Positions 56,252-64,000 of a DNA stretch of 64,000 bases are shown piece by piece; the stretch's first letter is position 1; every line of letters starts with the position of its first letter. Both the position numbers and the translations under genes were made by a program. A model generated the notes under the pieces. The model saw nothing but the letters and a program-made list of their open reading frames with translations, did no database searches and had not been told where the DNA came from. Origin of the DNA: Candidatus Zixiibacteriota bacterium (GTDB taxonomy: Bacteria > Zixibacteria > MSB-5A5 > WJJR01 > JAJRUJ01); assembly GCA_020051695.1 (NCBI GenBank), contig JAGVQM010000021.1:186001-250000 (forward strand), in the 5' to 3' direction.

Positions 56252-57825
56252 AACGTCTGCGCTCGCCGAGTTTATTCTGGACTTTTGCCGGTTCATTCCT
56301 GGCGGTGCTGCTGTTGGCGGTGATCCTGCAGGTGGTCATCGTCGTGGCAATCATCGAACCGATGGCGGTGCAGTGGGTCGAAAGCCGGGCCGAGACTGTC
56401 GCCCGTGAAACCGCGTCCGAAATCGCCGCCGGCCTGGTCTCCAGCACGGAACACGATATCATCGAAATTCTTCACCGCCATCGTCAAACAGAGGAACGCC
56501 GCATCGTATTTCTCGGATTTCGTTACGCCGACGGCCGCGTGATTATCGACCCGCCGCGGGCCGGCAGGCCGTTTGATAATTTGCAGCGAGGCATGCGGGA
56601 TAGCCTGGATTTTCCCGGTTTTCCCGCATTCGATCCGTTTCGCGGCCATGGGGCACGTGATACGCTAGGCGAAAGACGGGACTGGGGACGATTGCCGGGC
56701 CACCTGGATTCCGCGGCTGCCGACACCTTTCATGATTTTCCGTGGGAAGGCCGCATTCCTCCACCGAATGAATTCAACGACCGGCGAGGGCGGCTTTTCC
56801 ACTACCCGGTTCAACTGGAGACCAGAATCGCCGGGACAGTATTCGGCGTTGTGGAATCACAACGATCCGGTCTGTGGCCCGTGGCCACACCCCGGCCGTT
56901 TCTGCTGACATTGCCCATTGCCGTTTTGCTCGCCGGTTCTGCGGGATTGATCATGTTTCGCTCGTTGCTGAAACGTCTGCGGGCATTGGAACATCTGGCG
57001 ACCAGAGTAACCGAGGGCGATCTCGAAACCCGGGTGCTGGATCTCGGGGTGGATGAAATCGGCCAACTCGGCGCGCGATTGAACCGCATGACGGAGAGCC
57101 TGGCCGAGGCCAAACAGCACATCATTGATAACGACAATCAGCGGCGCCGGTTCCTGGCCGATATTTCCCACGAACTGGCCACACCGCTGACCTCGATCCG
57201 GGGGTATACCGAAACGTTGCTGGAACCCATGGTCTCGGTCTCTGGAAAAGAGCGTGTGGCCTATCTCCACCGTGTACTGGAAGAATCAAAACGCATGGAC
57301 TTGTTGATTCAGGATTTGCTCGATCTGACGCGGTTGGAAGCGGGAGCGATCGTCCTGCAACAGGAGCGCCTCGACTGGACAGCGCTATGCCGCAATACGA
57401 TCGACCGTTTTGCCGATCGTTTCACCGAAATCGGCCTAAAACTGGTCTGGTCGGGCCCGGCGGACCCGGCCTGGATTGTCGCCGATGGCCGCCGTCTGGA
57501 ACAAGTGCTGGAAAACCTGTTGATCAATGCCTTGCGCTATGTGCCTTCGGGCGGTACCGTGACCGGCTCGCTGGAACGGATAGCTGAACAAGACCGCTCA
57601 TACTATCGTCTGGTGCTTTGCGATAATGGCCCGGGGTTTCCATCGGACGATTTGTCCCGGGTGTTTGATCGGTTCTACCGCGCGGATGAGGCGCGCTCCA
57701 CCGGGGGCACCGGCCTGGGCTTGGCGATCGTGCAGGAAATCATCCGCCTGCATGGCGGCGAGGTCCGCGCGTCAAACATGCAACCCTCCGGTGCAGCAAT
57801 TACCATTGAATTGCCGGTGGATTAA
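56248..57825 (+). CDS. Membrane sensor histidine kinase
   Basis: A 525-residue kinase. TM1 lies at about 13-35, a periplasmic sensor at about 36-210, TM2 at about 213-235 and HAMP at about 236-290. The HisKA domain carries the phospho-acceptor His308 in ISHELATPL, and the HATPase has an N-box (QVLENLLINALRYVPSG), G1 (LCDNGPGFPSDD) and G2 (GGTGLGLAIVQEI). The periplasmic domain is unusual, rich in Pro, Phe, Arg and Asp (PAFDPFRGHGARDTLGER, then DTFHDFPWEGRIPPPNEF), and I recognise no ligand-binding fold. It pairs with the regulator immediately upstream. Confidence 0.93.
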   Translation: MKRLRSPSLFWTFAGSFLAVLLLAVILQVVIVVAIIEPMAVQWVESRAETVARETASEIAAGLVSSTEHDIIEILHRHRQTEERRIVFLGFRYADGRVIIDPPRAGRPFDNLQRGMRDSLDFPGFPAFDPFRGHGARDTLGERRDWGRLPGHLDSAAADTFHDFPWEGRIPPPNEFNDRRGRLFHYPVQLETRIAGTVFGVVESQRSGLWPVATPRPFLLTLPIAVLLAGSAGLIMFRSLLKRLRALEHLATRVTEGDLETRVLDLGVDEIGQLGARLNRMTESLAEAKQHIIDNDNQRRRFLADISHELATPLTSIRGYTETLLEPMVSVSGKERVAYLHRVLEESKRMDLLIQDLLDLTRLEAGAIVLQQERLDWTALCRNTIDRFADRFTEIGLKLVWSGPADPAWIVADGRRLEQVLENLLINALRYVPSGGTVTGSLERIAEQDRSYYRLVLCDNGPGFPSDDLSRVFDRFYRADEARSTGGTGLGLAIVQEIIRLHGGEVRASNMQPSGAAITIELPVD

Positions 57826-58015
57826 GATTTCTTCAGTCGGTAATTCTCAACGCGGAATGAAGTTGCCCCGTCCCGCGCCACTTATCATTATTTGCCCACG
57901 CGCTGCCACATCTGTGCAATATCCCCGGCGTAAAACTATTTCAGAAGACATGGTAAACCCGGCGGCGGACAGTGAGAACCCGTCCGGGAAAAACCAAATC
58001 GCGAGGATAAAGAAT

Positions 58016-58930
58016 ATGAGACGATTGTTCACACAGCCAGGCCGTACCGGAGTATGTGTGCCGGTCTTTCTTTTATTAAGCGCAAGCCTGCTTTTGGCCG
58101 GATGCAAGAAATCCGAATTGGCCAGTAAATGGCGTGATGGACTCGTGGTGGTCGACGGCGAAAACCATGAATGGGACGGCGCGATTACGTATTTCGACGA
58201 TGAAAATGCCGCGATCGGGGTCATCAACGATGAACGATACTTATATATCAGTCTGCTGACCACCAGCCAGACCCTGCAACAGCAAATCATGCGCAGCGGT
58301 TTTACGCTGTGGTTTGATCCTGAGGGTGGGAAAAAGAAAACGCTCGGTATCCGCTTTCCGTTGGGCATGAATCCCGGCGGAATGGAAGGCGGTGGTCCGG
58401 GCCCCGGAGGTCTGGAGTTTGGCGGCCGGGGCGGATTTGCCCCGCAAAATTTTGATTCGCTCCAACAGGTATTTATGGAAGCGCAGACCGCACTGGAAAT
58501 CCTCGGCCCCGGAGAGGATGATGTGCGGCGGGTCCTGCTGGCGGAAGCGCCGGACCTCTTCGTGACCGCCGGCGTGTCGTCCCGGGGATTGGTGTACGAA
58601 TTGCGTATTCCCCTCGCGACAAGTGATACGCAACCATATGCGATCGGCACCACCGCCGGCGCAGTCGTCGGCCTGGGCATGGAAACACCGGAAATGGACA
58701 TGTCGGCGATGCGCGAAAGAAGGAGTGGCCCTCCCGGTGGTGGCGGCATGCCGGGCGGCGGTGGCGGGATGCCCGGTGGCGGCATGCCGGGCGGAGGCAT
58801 GCGTGGCGGTCCGGGTGGTGGGGCAGGCGGAGAACGGCCGAAAATGCCCGAACCACTTAAAGTTTGGACTAAAATAACTCTCGCTGCGGCGGGCAGCGAA
58901 CAACAACATCAGGAAACGGCGGGAAAGTGA
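58016..58930 (+). CDS. Gly/Met-rich lipoprotein of the two-component cluster
   Basis: A 304-residue lipoprotein with lipobox LLAGC (Cys30), preceded by GAGGA at a good distance from ATG 58016. Residues about 45-110 are beta-rich (VVDGENHEWDGAITYFDDE), resembling a CBM9/DOMON-like binding domain often written '(V)DG(x)xEWxG'. A Gly/Pro/Met-rich segment (GMNPGGMEGGGPGPGG) interrupts it. Near the C-terminus a second run of GGGMPGGG units with regularly spaced Met follows. The Met spacing suggests possible soft-metal contact, but this is speculation. A four-base ATGA-type gap to the downstream gene is not present; that gene follows after 59 bases. It probably belongs to the kinase regulon. Confidence 0.7.
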   Translation: MRRLFTQPGRTGVCVPVFLLLSASLLLAGCKKSELASKWRDGLVVVDGENHEWDGAITYFDDENAAIGVINDERYLYISLLTTSQTLQQQIMRSGFTLWFDPEGGKKKTLGIRFPLGMNPGGMEGGGPGPGGLEFGGRGGFAPQNFDSLQQVFMEAQTALEILGPGEDDVRRVLLAEAPDLFVTAGVSSRGLVYELRIPLATSDTQPYAIGTTAGAVVGLGMETPEMDMSAMRERRSGPPGGGGMPGGGGGMPGGGMPGGGMRGGPGGGAGGERPKMPEPLKVWTKITLAAAGSEQQHQETAGK

Positions 58931-58989
58931 ACAAGCACAGGACAAACTGGTCCACACTGGATCGAGGGCTACAGCGAAAGGAGCACACC

Positions 58990-60156
58990 ATGAACACACA
59001 TGACCATCGCACGCACTCTTCATTACGGCGTTATCTCGGGGTTTTGACGGCAGCGGGTCTGCTGGCATTGACCATCTCATTGATGGGTTGTTCGGGCGCC
59101 GAATCGGAAACCGAATCCACGGTTTTGGGCTCAGCGGCGGCTTCGAACACGGAGGATTTCAATGGTCCGACGCCTCCGACCTTCGCCGAAATACTGGAAC
59201 ATGTCGACGTTGATCAGGAACAGCAGCAACTCCTGGAATCCGCATATAATGTCTGGGCGGCCGCGATCCAGTCCCGGCAGGACAAGCGTCAAACTGAAGG
59301 CCGCCGCGGTCCGGGGAAGCGGGGTAGGGAGTTTGACGGCGAACCGCCCGCCGAATTGGCCGATCAGGAACCGCCGGTCCAGGCGTTCCTTATCACCTGC
59401 TCGAACGTTCTGACCTCGGAACAGTTTATTGCGCTGGTGAACTACCTTGCCGAATACCAGAAAGCCCAGCGGGAGGCCATGGCCGAGCAGCGGGAAGCAC
59501 GCTTTGCTGAACGCGGCGCCGGAATGGGCGAAGGCCGAGGCGGCCGAGGCGGTATTGGTGGTCCCGGCGGGCCGGGCGGTGAATTCATGGACGAGTTGAA
59601 CCTGACGGAAGTACAACAGGCCGCACTTGAGGAAGCCCGCGAACAACACCGCGAGACAGTCCAAGCCTTGATCGAGGCCGCGGGTGGGCCGGGGCAACTG
59701 GATGAAGCCACGCGGGCGAAACTCGACGAACTCCGTCAGCAAATGAAACAAACGCTGGAGAATATCCTCACTGCCGAACAACTGGCGCAGCTGGCGGAAC
59801 TGCGTGAAACCCGCCAGGCGGAGACGGCCGAACGCCGCGATGCCATGTTCACCCGGGGCGCCGAGCGCATCACTGATTTCCTCGCACAGGTCCTTGATCT
59901 GGATGATACGCAAAAACAGCAGATCATCGAGGTGATGACCGGCGCTCAGGCGAAGATTAAAGCCCTGCACGAAAGTGCCCGTGAGGCGGACACCCCCCGG
60001 GAAGATCTCCGTGACCAAATGGATCAAATCCGGGATGAAAGCAAAACAGCGATCCGGGCCCTGCTTTCCGAAGAACAAGCAGCTGCCTTTGACGCGCTCA
60101 GCAATTTGCTGCCCCATAGTCCCGGGGGGCGCATGGCGCGCATGATGAAACGGTAA
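58990..60156 (+). CDS. Spy/CpxP-like LTxxQ-repeat lipoprotein
   Basis: A 388-residue helical lipoprotein, lipobox SLMGC (Cys34), with AAAGGAG seven bases before ATG 58990. The LTxxQ motif of Spy/CpxP periplasmic chaperones recurs: LTSEQFIAL, LTEVQQAAL, LTAEQLAQL and degenerate LSEEQAAAF, with long Arg/Glu/Gln-rich helices between. A Gly-rich linker (GRGGRGGIGGPGGPGG) separates the first helical part from the rest. CpxP binds its sensor kinase to damp signalling and Spy is a chaperone; the location directly after a histidine kinase operon suggests an equivalent role. It is about twice the length of CpxP. A strong terminator closes the cluster. Confidence 0.82.
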   Translation: MNTHDHRTHSSLRRYLGVLTAAGLLALTISLMGCSGAESETESTVLGSAAASNTEDFNGPTPPTFAEILEHVDVDQEQQQLLESAYNVWAAAIQSRQDKRQTEGRRGPGKRGREFDGEPPAELADQEPPVQAFLITCSNVLTSEQFIALVNYLAEYQKAQREAMAEQREARFAERGAGMGEGRGGRGGIGGPGGPGGEFMDELNLTEVQQAALEEAREQHRETVQALIEAAGGPGQLDEATRAKLDELRQQMKQTLENILTAEQLAQLAELRETRQAETAERRDAMFTRGAERITDFLAQVLDLDDTQKQQIIEVMTGAQAKIKALHESAREADTPREDLRDQMDQIRDESKTAIRALLSEEQAAAFDALSNLLPHSPGGRMARMMKR

Positions 60157-60232
60157 ACATTATCACGGTCGTCCCCCGACCATGATGACCGGAGGACCGG
60201 GCCGACGACGGCGCCCGGGCCTCCATATCAGG

Positions 60233-60264
60233 AAACACCCGCCGTGGACGGCGGGTGTTTTTAT
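60233..60264. terminator. Bidirectional terminator
   Basis: A perfect AAACACCCGCC / GGCGGGTGTTT stem with a 6-base loop is followed by TTTA on the plus strand. It also serves the convergent ABC-2 permease gene. Confidence 0.88.
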
Positions 60265-60280
60265 TGGTTGGCATACCGGG

Positions 60281-61378
60281 TTATTGCCAGCGGAATATTT
60301 TCAATGAGATGAAAAAGAACACAATGGTACATGCGGCCAGTACCGTAGTTTCCACGCCCAGGGAGAGCACCGAAACATCTTCGACGACAATCTTACGCAA
60401 TCCCTCCACCAGGTATTTCAACGGCAGAATTTTCAACAGCGGCTGCAGGAACGCCGGCAGGTTGTCCACCGGGAAAAACGTCCCGGAGAGAAACATCATC
60501 GGGAAAAAGATGACATTGGCAATACCGGCGCCGGTCTCGGCACGGGCAATGCGCGCCCCGATCAGGAAACCCAGCGAAATAAACGCCAGCATACCCAAAG
60601 TCAGGAACAACCACGCCTCGAACAGACTGCCGTTGATATGCGCGCCGAACACCACAACGGCGATAGCCAGCAACAAGACCGCCTGCGACAAGATGATAAA
60701 ATACCGCTGGATAATAATCGCGGAGACAAACACCCACTTGGGCAGCGGGGTCACCTGCAGGCGTTTGAGGTTGCCTTTCTCGCGGTAGGAGGTCAGGACA
60801 AACCCGATGGAAAACAAGCAGGTGCTCATCACCGAAATGCCGATCAGCCCGGGGAGCAGGTAGTCGATATAGTCCCAATCGGCGCCCTGTTTGCCCACCA
60901 TGACGTTTTCGAATTTCAGCGGCGGCTGAAATCCTTTCATGCGTTGGGCAAAATGGTATTCGATGACCTGCATGACCGCCTGGGCTGTGGAATTAAACCG
61001 CATATTTGCTTCGCTATAGTGGACGCGGACTCTGGCGTCGGACCGCAGCAATTGTTCGCCGAAACCCTGAGGAATTTCGACGACCATAATCCCACTGCCG
61101 TCGCGCAGTTCGGCCAGCAGCGAGTCCAGATTACCTTCGGTCAGCCGGAAAGTTGGGATGCGGGCCAGCGCGCTATCCACCAGGATGCGCGAGAAATAGC
61201 TCTGGTCCTGGTCGGCCACGGCCACGCGAAGCCGGAACGGTTCGGAATTGCTCCCGCCGAAAATCGCGCCGAACAACAGGATCAAAAACACGGGAAACGC
61301 ATACGACCAGAACATCGATGCTTTCTCCCGCAGGAACAATTTCATGTGCAGGATGATTTGTGGAACCAGGTGTCTCAT
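60281..61378 (-). CDS. ABC-2 type exporter permease
   Basis: A 365-residue inner-membrane permease. One N-terminal TM helix (WSYAFPVFLILLFGAIFGG) is followed by a periplasmic domain of about 130 residues (DQDQSYFSRILVDSAL ... VVEIPQGFGEQL). Five C-terminal TM helices carry the ABC-2 pattern, including REKGNLKRLQVTPLP, GIANVIFFPMMFLSGTFFP and LPLKYLVEGLRKIV. This is the YhiH/NatB-like layout of exporters for drugs or lipids; the substrate is unknown. It starts 20 bases after the ATPase gene and is co-transcribed with it. Confidence 0.92.
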   Translation of the reverse strand: MRHLVPQIILHMKLFLREKASMFWSYAFPVFLILLFGAIFGGSNSEPFRLRVAVADQDQSYFSRILVDSALARIPTFRLTEGNLDSLLAELRDGSGIMVVEIPQGFGEQLLRSDARVRVHYSEANMRFNSTAQAVMQVIEYHFAQRMKGFQPPLKFENVMVGKQGADWDYIDYLLPGLIGISVMSTCLFSIGFVLTSYREKGNLKRLQVTPLPKWVFVSAIIIQRYFIILSQAVLLLAIAVVVFGAHINGSLFEAWLFLTLGMLAFISLGFLIGARIARAETGAGIANVIFFPMMFLSGTFFPVDNLPAFLQPLLKILPLKYLVEGLRKIVVEDVSVLSLGVETTVLAACTIVFFFISLKIFRWQ

Positions 61379-61398
61379 ATGAATTCTGTCGGCTGCGT

Positions 61399-62319
61399 TT
61401 ATTCCCGCAAGTGCCGCCCGGTCAGATGAAGAAAAACATCCTCAAGATTGGGACGGCTGACCTGCAGGTCCATCAATTCGACGGCGTTTTCCTCGGCAAC
61501 GCGCAACAGCGCGGCCAAGGCGCGTTTGGTCTCGGTGACTTTCAGGACACACCGGCCGTTTTCGCTTTCAACAGCAGTGATTTCCGGCACGTCGCGCAAC
61601 TGGTCGTGGGGTAGATTGCCCTGGGCCGTACAAATAATTTTGCCGCCCGCGTCCAGCAGGCGGATCAATGCCGCAGGCGTGTCCATGGCGATGATTTTCC
61701 CGTGGTCGATGATCGCGACGCGGTCGGCCAGCCGTTCGGCTTCTTCCATGTAATGTGTGGTCAGGATGACTGTCCGGCCCTCGCCTTTCATTTTTTCAAT
61801 GATCGTCCAGAGGTTTTGCCGGGCCTGGGGGTCCAGGCCGGTGGTCGGCTCATCCAGAAAAACCAGCCGGGGGTCGTTCACCAGCGCCAACGCCAGGGCC
61901 AGCCGCTGAAGTTGGCCGCCGGAGAGGGTTTTAACGAATGATTTTCGTTTTTCCTCCAGAGAGACCAATCGCAACAGTTCGTCCACACCCACCGCGTGTT
62001 CGTAGTATGAACCAAACAGTTCGAGGACTTCGGCCACTTTAATCCGGTCATACAATGATGTGGCCTGTAGTTGGACGCCGATGATTTGTTTAAGTCGGTC
62101 GAAGGCGCCGGGAAGTTCCATCCCGGCGATGGTGACCCGGCCGCTGTCGGCCGGGCGCAGGCCTTCCATGATCTCGAGCGTCGTCGTTTTTCCGGCGCCG
62201 TTAGGTCCCAACAGACCGAAAACCTCGCCTTTTGCGATGGCAAAGGAGATATCGTCGACCGCCGCCAGATTGCCGTAGGTTTTGCGGAGCCGCTCAACTT
62301 GGACGTATATTTCGGCCAT
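61399..62319 (-). CDS. ABC transporter ATP-binding protein
   Basis: A 306-residue ATPase with every motif intact: Walker A GPNGAGKT, Q-loop (VQLQATSLYDRI), signature LSGGQLQRLALALAL, Walker B LVFLDEPTTGLDP and switch His in LTTHYMEEAE. A C-terminal extension of about 90 residues follows, as in CcmA/NatA-type exporters. The ATG at 62319 has GAGGA just upstream; longer starts are not supported. It pairs with the permease gene 20 bases downstream and is divergent from the penicillin-acylase-family gene. Confidence 0.96.
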   Translation of the reverse strand: MAEIYVQVERLRKTYGNLAAVDDISFAIAKGEVFGLLGPNGAGKTTTLEIMEGLRPADSGRVTIAGMELPGAFDRLKQIIGVQLQATSLYDRIKVAEVLELFGSYYEHAVGVDELLRLVSLEEKRKSFVKTLSGGQLQRLALALALVNDPRLVFLDEPTTGLDPQARQNLWTIIEKMKGEGRTVILTTHYMEEAERLADRVAIIDHGKIIAMDTPAALIRLLDAGGKIICTAQGNLPHDQLRDVPEITAVESENGRCVLKVTETKRALAALLRVAEENAVELMDLQVSRPNLEDVFLHLTGRHLRE

Positions 62320-62434
62320 CGTTTCCTCAATCACGAACCTCGGCGGGGCGGAAAGCACCCGCTGGGGACCGTGATGAAGCACTAAATACGGACATGAACG
62401 GTCATAGTTGCAAGCATTTTTTCATGCAGAGTAT

Positions 62435-62463
62435 TTGATTCTCGGCCTTCGTTGTAGTAGAAT
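62435..62463 (+). promoter_or_regulatory. Promoter: TTGATT-17-TAGAAT
   Basis: TTGATT (62435-62440) and TAGAAT (62458-62463), 17 bases apart, lie 36 bases upstream of the TTG start of the penicillin-acylase-family gene. This one follows the classical sigma-70 form. Confidence 0.65.
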
Positions 62464-62498
62464 GGACTAATGGACACAACTCTCGGGGGTGAAATGAT

Positions 62499-64000
62499 TT
62501 GAAGAAAATAGCGGCCTGGTCGGGGATTAGTATTGCGGCCATTGTGCTTATTCTGGGTATCGCCGGGTACGCCTACCTGCGCTCGTCGTTGCCGGATTAC
62601 GACGGCCAGATCACCGGCGCCGCCGTGCAGGAGACAGTGGAAATTTACCGCGATTCGTATGGGATGCCGCATATTTATGCCCAAAACGATCATGACGCAT
62701 ATTTCGCCCTGGGGTATGCCATGGCCCAGGACCGGTTGTTCCAGATGGACATGGTGCGGCGGACCGTGCATGGCCGGATGGCCGAGGTGCTGGGTGAACA
62801 GTTGGTGGAGTCAGACAAATTGTTTCGGATCCTGACTGCGGCCAAATCGCCGCAGGCCATCGCCGAGGAGTTGCCCGAGGAGGTACGTGCCGGATTGGCG
62901 GCATTTGCCGAGGGAGTCAACGGCTGCCTTGAGCATCATTCCGGTGCATTGCCGCTTGAATTTTTGCTGGCCGGCTATGAACCCGAACCGTGGCAGCCCG
63001 CCGATTGTGCCGCCGTGTTGTATTACATGGCCTGGATGCTCAATTTTTCATTCGACACTGAAATCCTGTATGCGGCGGTCGTGGACAAGGTCGGCCCCGC
63101 CGCCGCTGCTGAATTATTCGTGGATTATCCCGAGGGCTATCCGTCGATTGTACACTCCTCCACCGACACCGGCAAAACGCGTAACCTGGGATTGCTTTGT
63201 TCATTAAACCGGGTCCGCGAGCTGGCCGGCGGGATCGGCCGTGGGGCCAGCAACAACTGGGTTATCGACAGCAGTAAATCGGCGACCGGCGGCCCGCTGC
63301 TGGCCAACGACATGCATCTGGGTTTCGGTCTGCCGGGCATCTGGTATGAGGCGCATCTGGTAACGCCCCAGATGAATGTCTCCGGCGTGCTGGCGCCCGG
63401 TGTGCCGCTGGTGATTGCCGGGGCCAATGAGCATGTTGCCTGGGGCTTCACTAATGCCATGGCCGACGACGCCGATTACTACCGCGAGAAAATGTATCCT
63501 AAAAATCGGGAAATGTATGCGTGGGGCGGCTTCTGGGAACAGATGCGCCTGGTCAGCGCGCCGATCAGGGTCAAAGACAGCGCCGAGGTGCCGTTTTCCG
63601 TGCGGCTGACCCGCCATGGGCCGGTGGTCAGCGATATCGTCGACTACGCTGAACAGCCGGGCGAGGTGCTGGCCATGCGTTGGGTGTTGTACGACTTGCA
63701 TCAGGAAGCTGCCGCCTTATATCAGCTCAACCGCGCGAAAGACATCGGGGATATCGAAAACGCCGTACAGCATTTCAAGTGTCCGGGGCAAAACTGGGTA
63801 TATGCCGACGATCAGGGCAATATCGGCTATTGGGGGGCGGTCGGCATCCCCCTGCGCGCCGGCTTCGATGGCGCCTTACCGGTCTCCAGTTGGGACGGCG
63901 AACATGAATGGGCGGGATATGTCCCGACCGAAAACCAGCCACACCTGAAAAATCCGCCATGCGGGTGGATCGCCACCGCCAACAACCGACATGCGGCGGA
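62499..64000 (+). CDS. Penicillin acylase family (Ntn-hydrolase) protein, N-terminal part
   Basis: The first 500 codons of a gene that continues beyond the window. TTG 62499 follows GGGGGTG and encodes KKIAAWSGISIAAIVLILGIAG, a membrane anchor or signal. The alpha-subunit region has EIYRDSYGMPHIYAQNDHDA, ALGYAMAQDRLFQMDMVRR and GYEPEPWQPAD. The autoproteolytic site is RGASNNWVID, where Ser251 would become the N-terminal nucleophile of the beta subunit. GGPLLANDMHLGF, IAGANEHVAWGFTNAMADDADYY and LTRHGPVVSD follow. Family members hydrolyse amides such as penicillin G or acyl-homoserine lactones; the substrate here cannot be told. No stop codon occurs in frame to 63998. Confidence 0.9.
   Translation, partial: MKKIAAWSGISIAAIVLILGIAGYAYLRSSLPDYDGQITGAAVQETVEIYRDSYGMPHIYAQNDHDAYFALGYAMAQDRLFQMDMVRRTVHGRMAEVLGEQLVESDKLFRILTAAKSPQAIAEELPEEVRAGLAAFAEGVNGCLEHHSGALPLEFLLAGYEPEPWQPADCAAVLYYMAWMLNFSFDTEILYAAVVDKVGPAAAAELFVDYPEGYPSIVHSSTDTGKTRNLGLLCSLNRVRELAGGIGRGASNNWVIDSSKSATGGPLLANDMHLGFGLPGIWYEAHLVTPQMNVSGVLAPGVPLVIAGANEHVAWGFTNAMADDADYYREKMYPKNREMYAWGGFWEQMRLVSAPIRVKDSAEVPFSVRLTRHGPVVSDIVDYAEQPGEVLAMRWVLYDLHQEAAALYQLNRAKDIGDIENAVQHFKCPGQNWVYADDQGNIGYWGAVGIPLRAGFDGALPVSSWDGEHEWAGYVPTENQPHLKNPPCGWIATANNRHAA

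Noticed and set aside
58380-58830. GC-rich repetitive DNA in the two-component cluster
   Set aside because: It is coding sequence for Gly/Met-rich segments of the lipoprotein, not an independent repeat element.

Overview
The window looks like chromosomal DNA of a Gram-negative, GC-rich bacterium of the FCB superphylum, most likely a Zixibacteria-type lineage. This placement is inferred from gene content, not from a search. Three secreted proteins end in the paired dockerin-like module with the G-D-x-N-x-S-G / P-x-D-V / NYVYK pattern. One secreted metalloprotease ends in an FlgD/Por-secretion (T9SS)-like sorting domain. SecA is the long form with an expanded preprotein-binding region. Several promoters read as TTG-N19/20-TAnnTTT, close to the Bacteroidetes-type consensus. 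I saw no rRNA, tRNA, CRISPR array, insertion sequence or prophage.

Layout. 1-1.0 kb: tatD and the start of ksgA (minus strand). 1.1-7.6 kb: two large secreted dockerin-like proteins. 7.7-16.6 kb: a long plus-strand housekeeping run: panC, panD, a stand-alone GlmU-type nucleotidyltransferase, a small exported protein, a LytR_C protein, rsfS (apparently with an ATT start codon), rho, ftsE (degenerate), ftsX, an EnvC-like activator and holB. 16.9-24 kb: a TPR protein, a TolB-like lipoprotein, a secreted gluzincin with TSP3 and dockerin-like repeats, an Fn3-LRR lipoprotein and a small lipoprotein. 24-26 kb: an iron-sulfur protein and a GNAT acetyltransferase (minus). 26-31.7 kb: the least familiar locus, two tandem overlapping genes for large membrane proteins with duplicated GATase-like exoplasmic domains, then a small CcmH-like membrane protein and an Mth938-fold protein. 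31.8-35.4 kb: an orphan short flagellin with a sigma-54-like promoter, htpX and a CorC/HlyC-type protein. 35.5-38.7 kb: a 1,041-residue metzincin with a poly-G tract in its upstream promoter-like region. 39.5-44.7 kb (minus): OmpA-TSP3 protein, SpoIID-like lipoprotein, anmK and nagZ, a murein recycling/remodelling group. 44.9-54 kb: GAF-GGDEF diguanylate cyclase, bactofilin-like membrane protein, a membrane-fused spermidine-synthase-like protein and secA. 54-60.2 kb: a possible small RNA, a TolB-like lipoprotein, then an OmpR/EnvZ-type pair followed by a Gly/Met-rich lipoprotein and a Spy/CpxP-like lipoprotein. 60.3-64 kb: an ABC-2 exporter (minus) and the start of a penicillin-acylase-family gene that runs off the window.

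How the genes fit together. Most of the window concerns the cell envelope: division and septal murein hydrolysis (FtsEX-EnvC), murein recycling (NagZ-AnmK), protein export and membrane quality control (SecA, HtpX), surface proteases and lipoproteins, and a two-component system that probably reports on the envelope. The best candidates for something undescribed are the paired GATase-like membrane proteins (26.0-30.9 kb), the two-component/Gly-rich/Spy-like set (55.6-60.2 kb), the apparent ATT-initiated rsfS, the degenerate FtsE, and the structured intergenic elements at 35.4, 38.8 and 54.1 kb.
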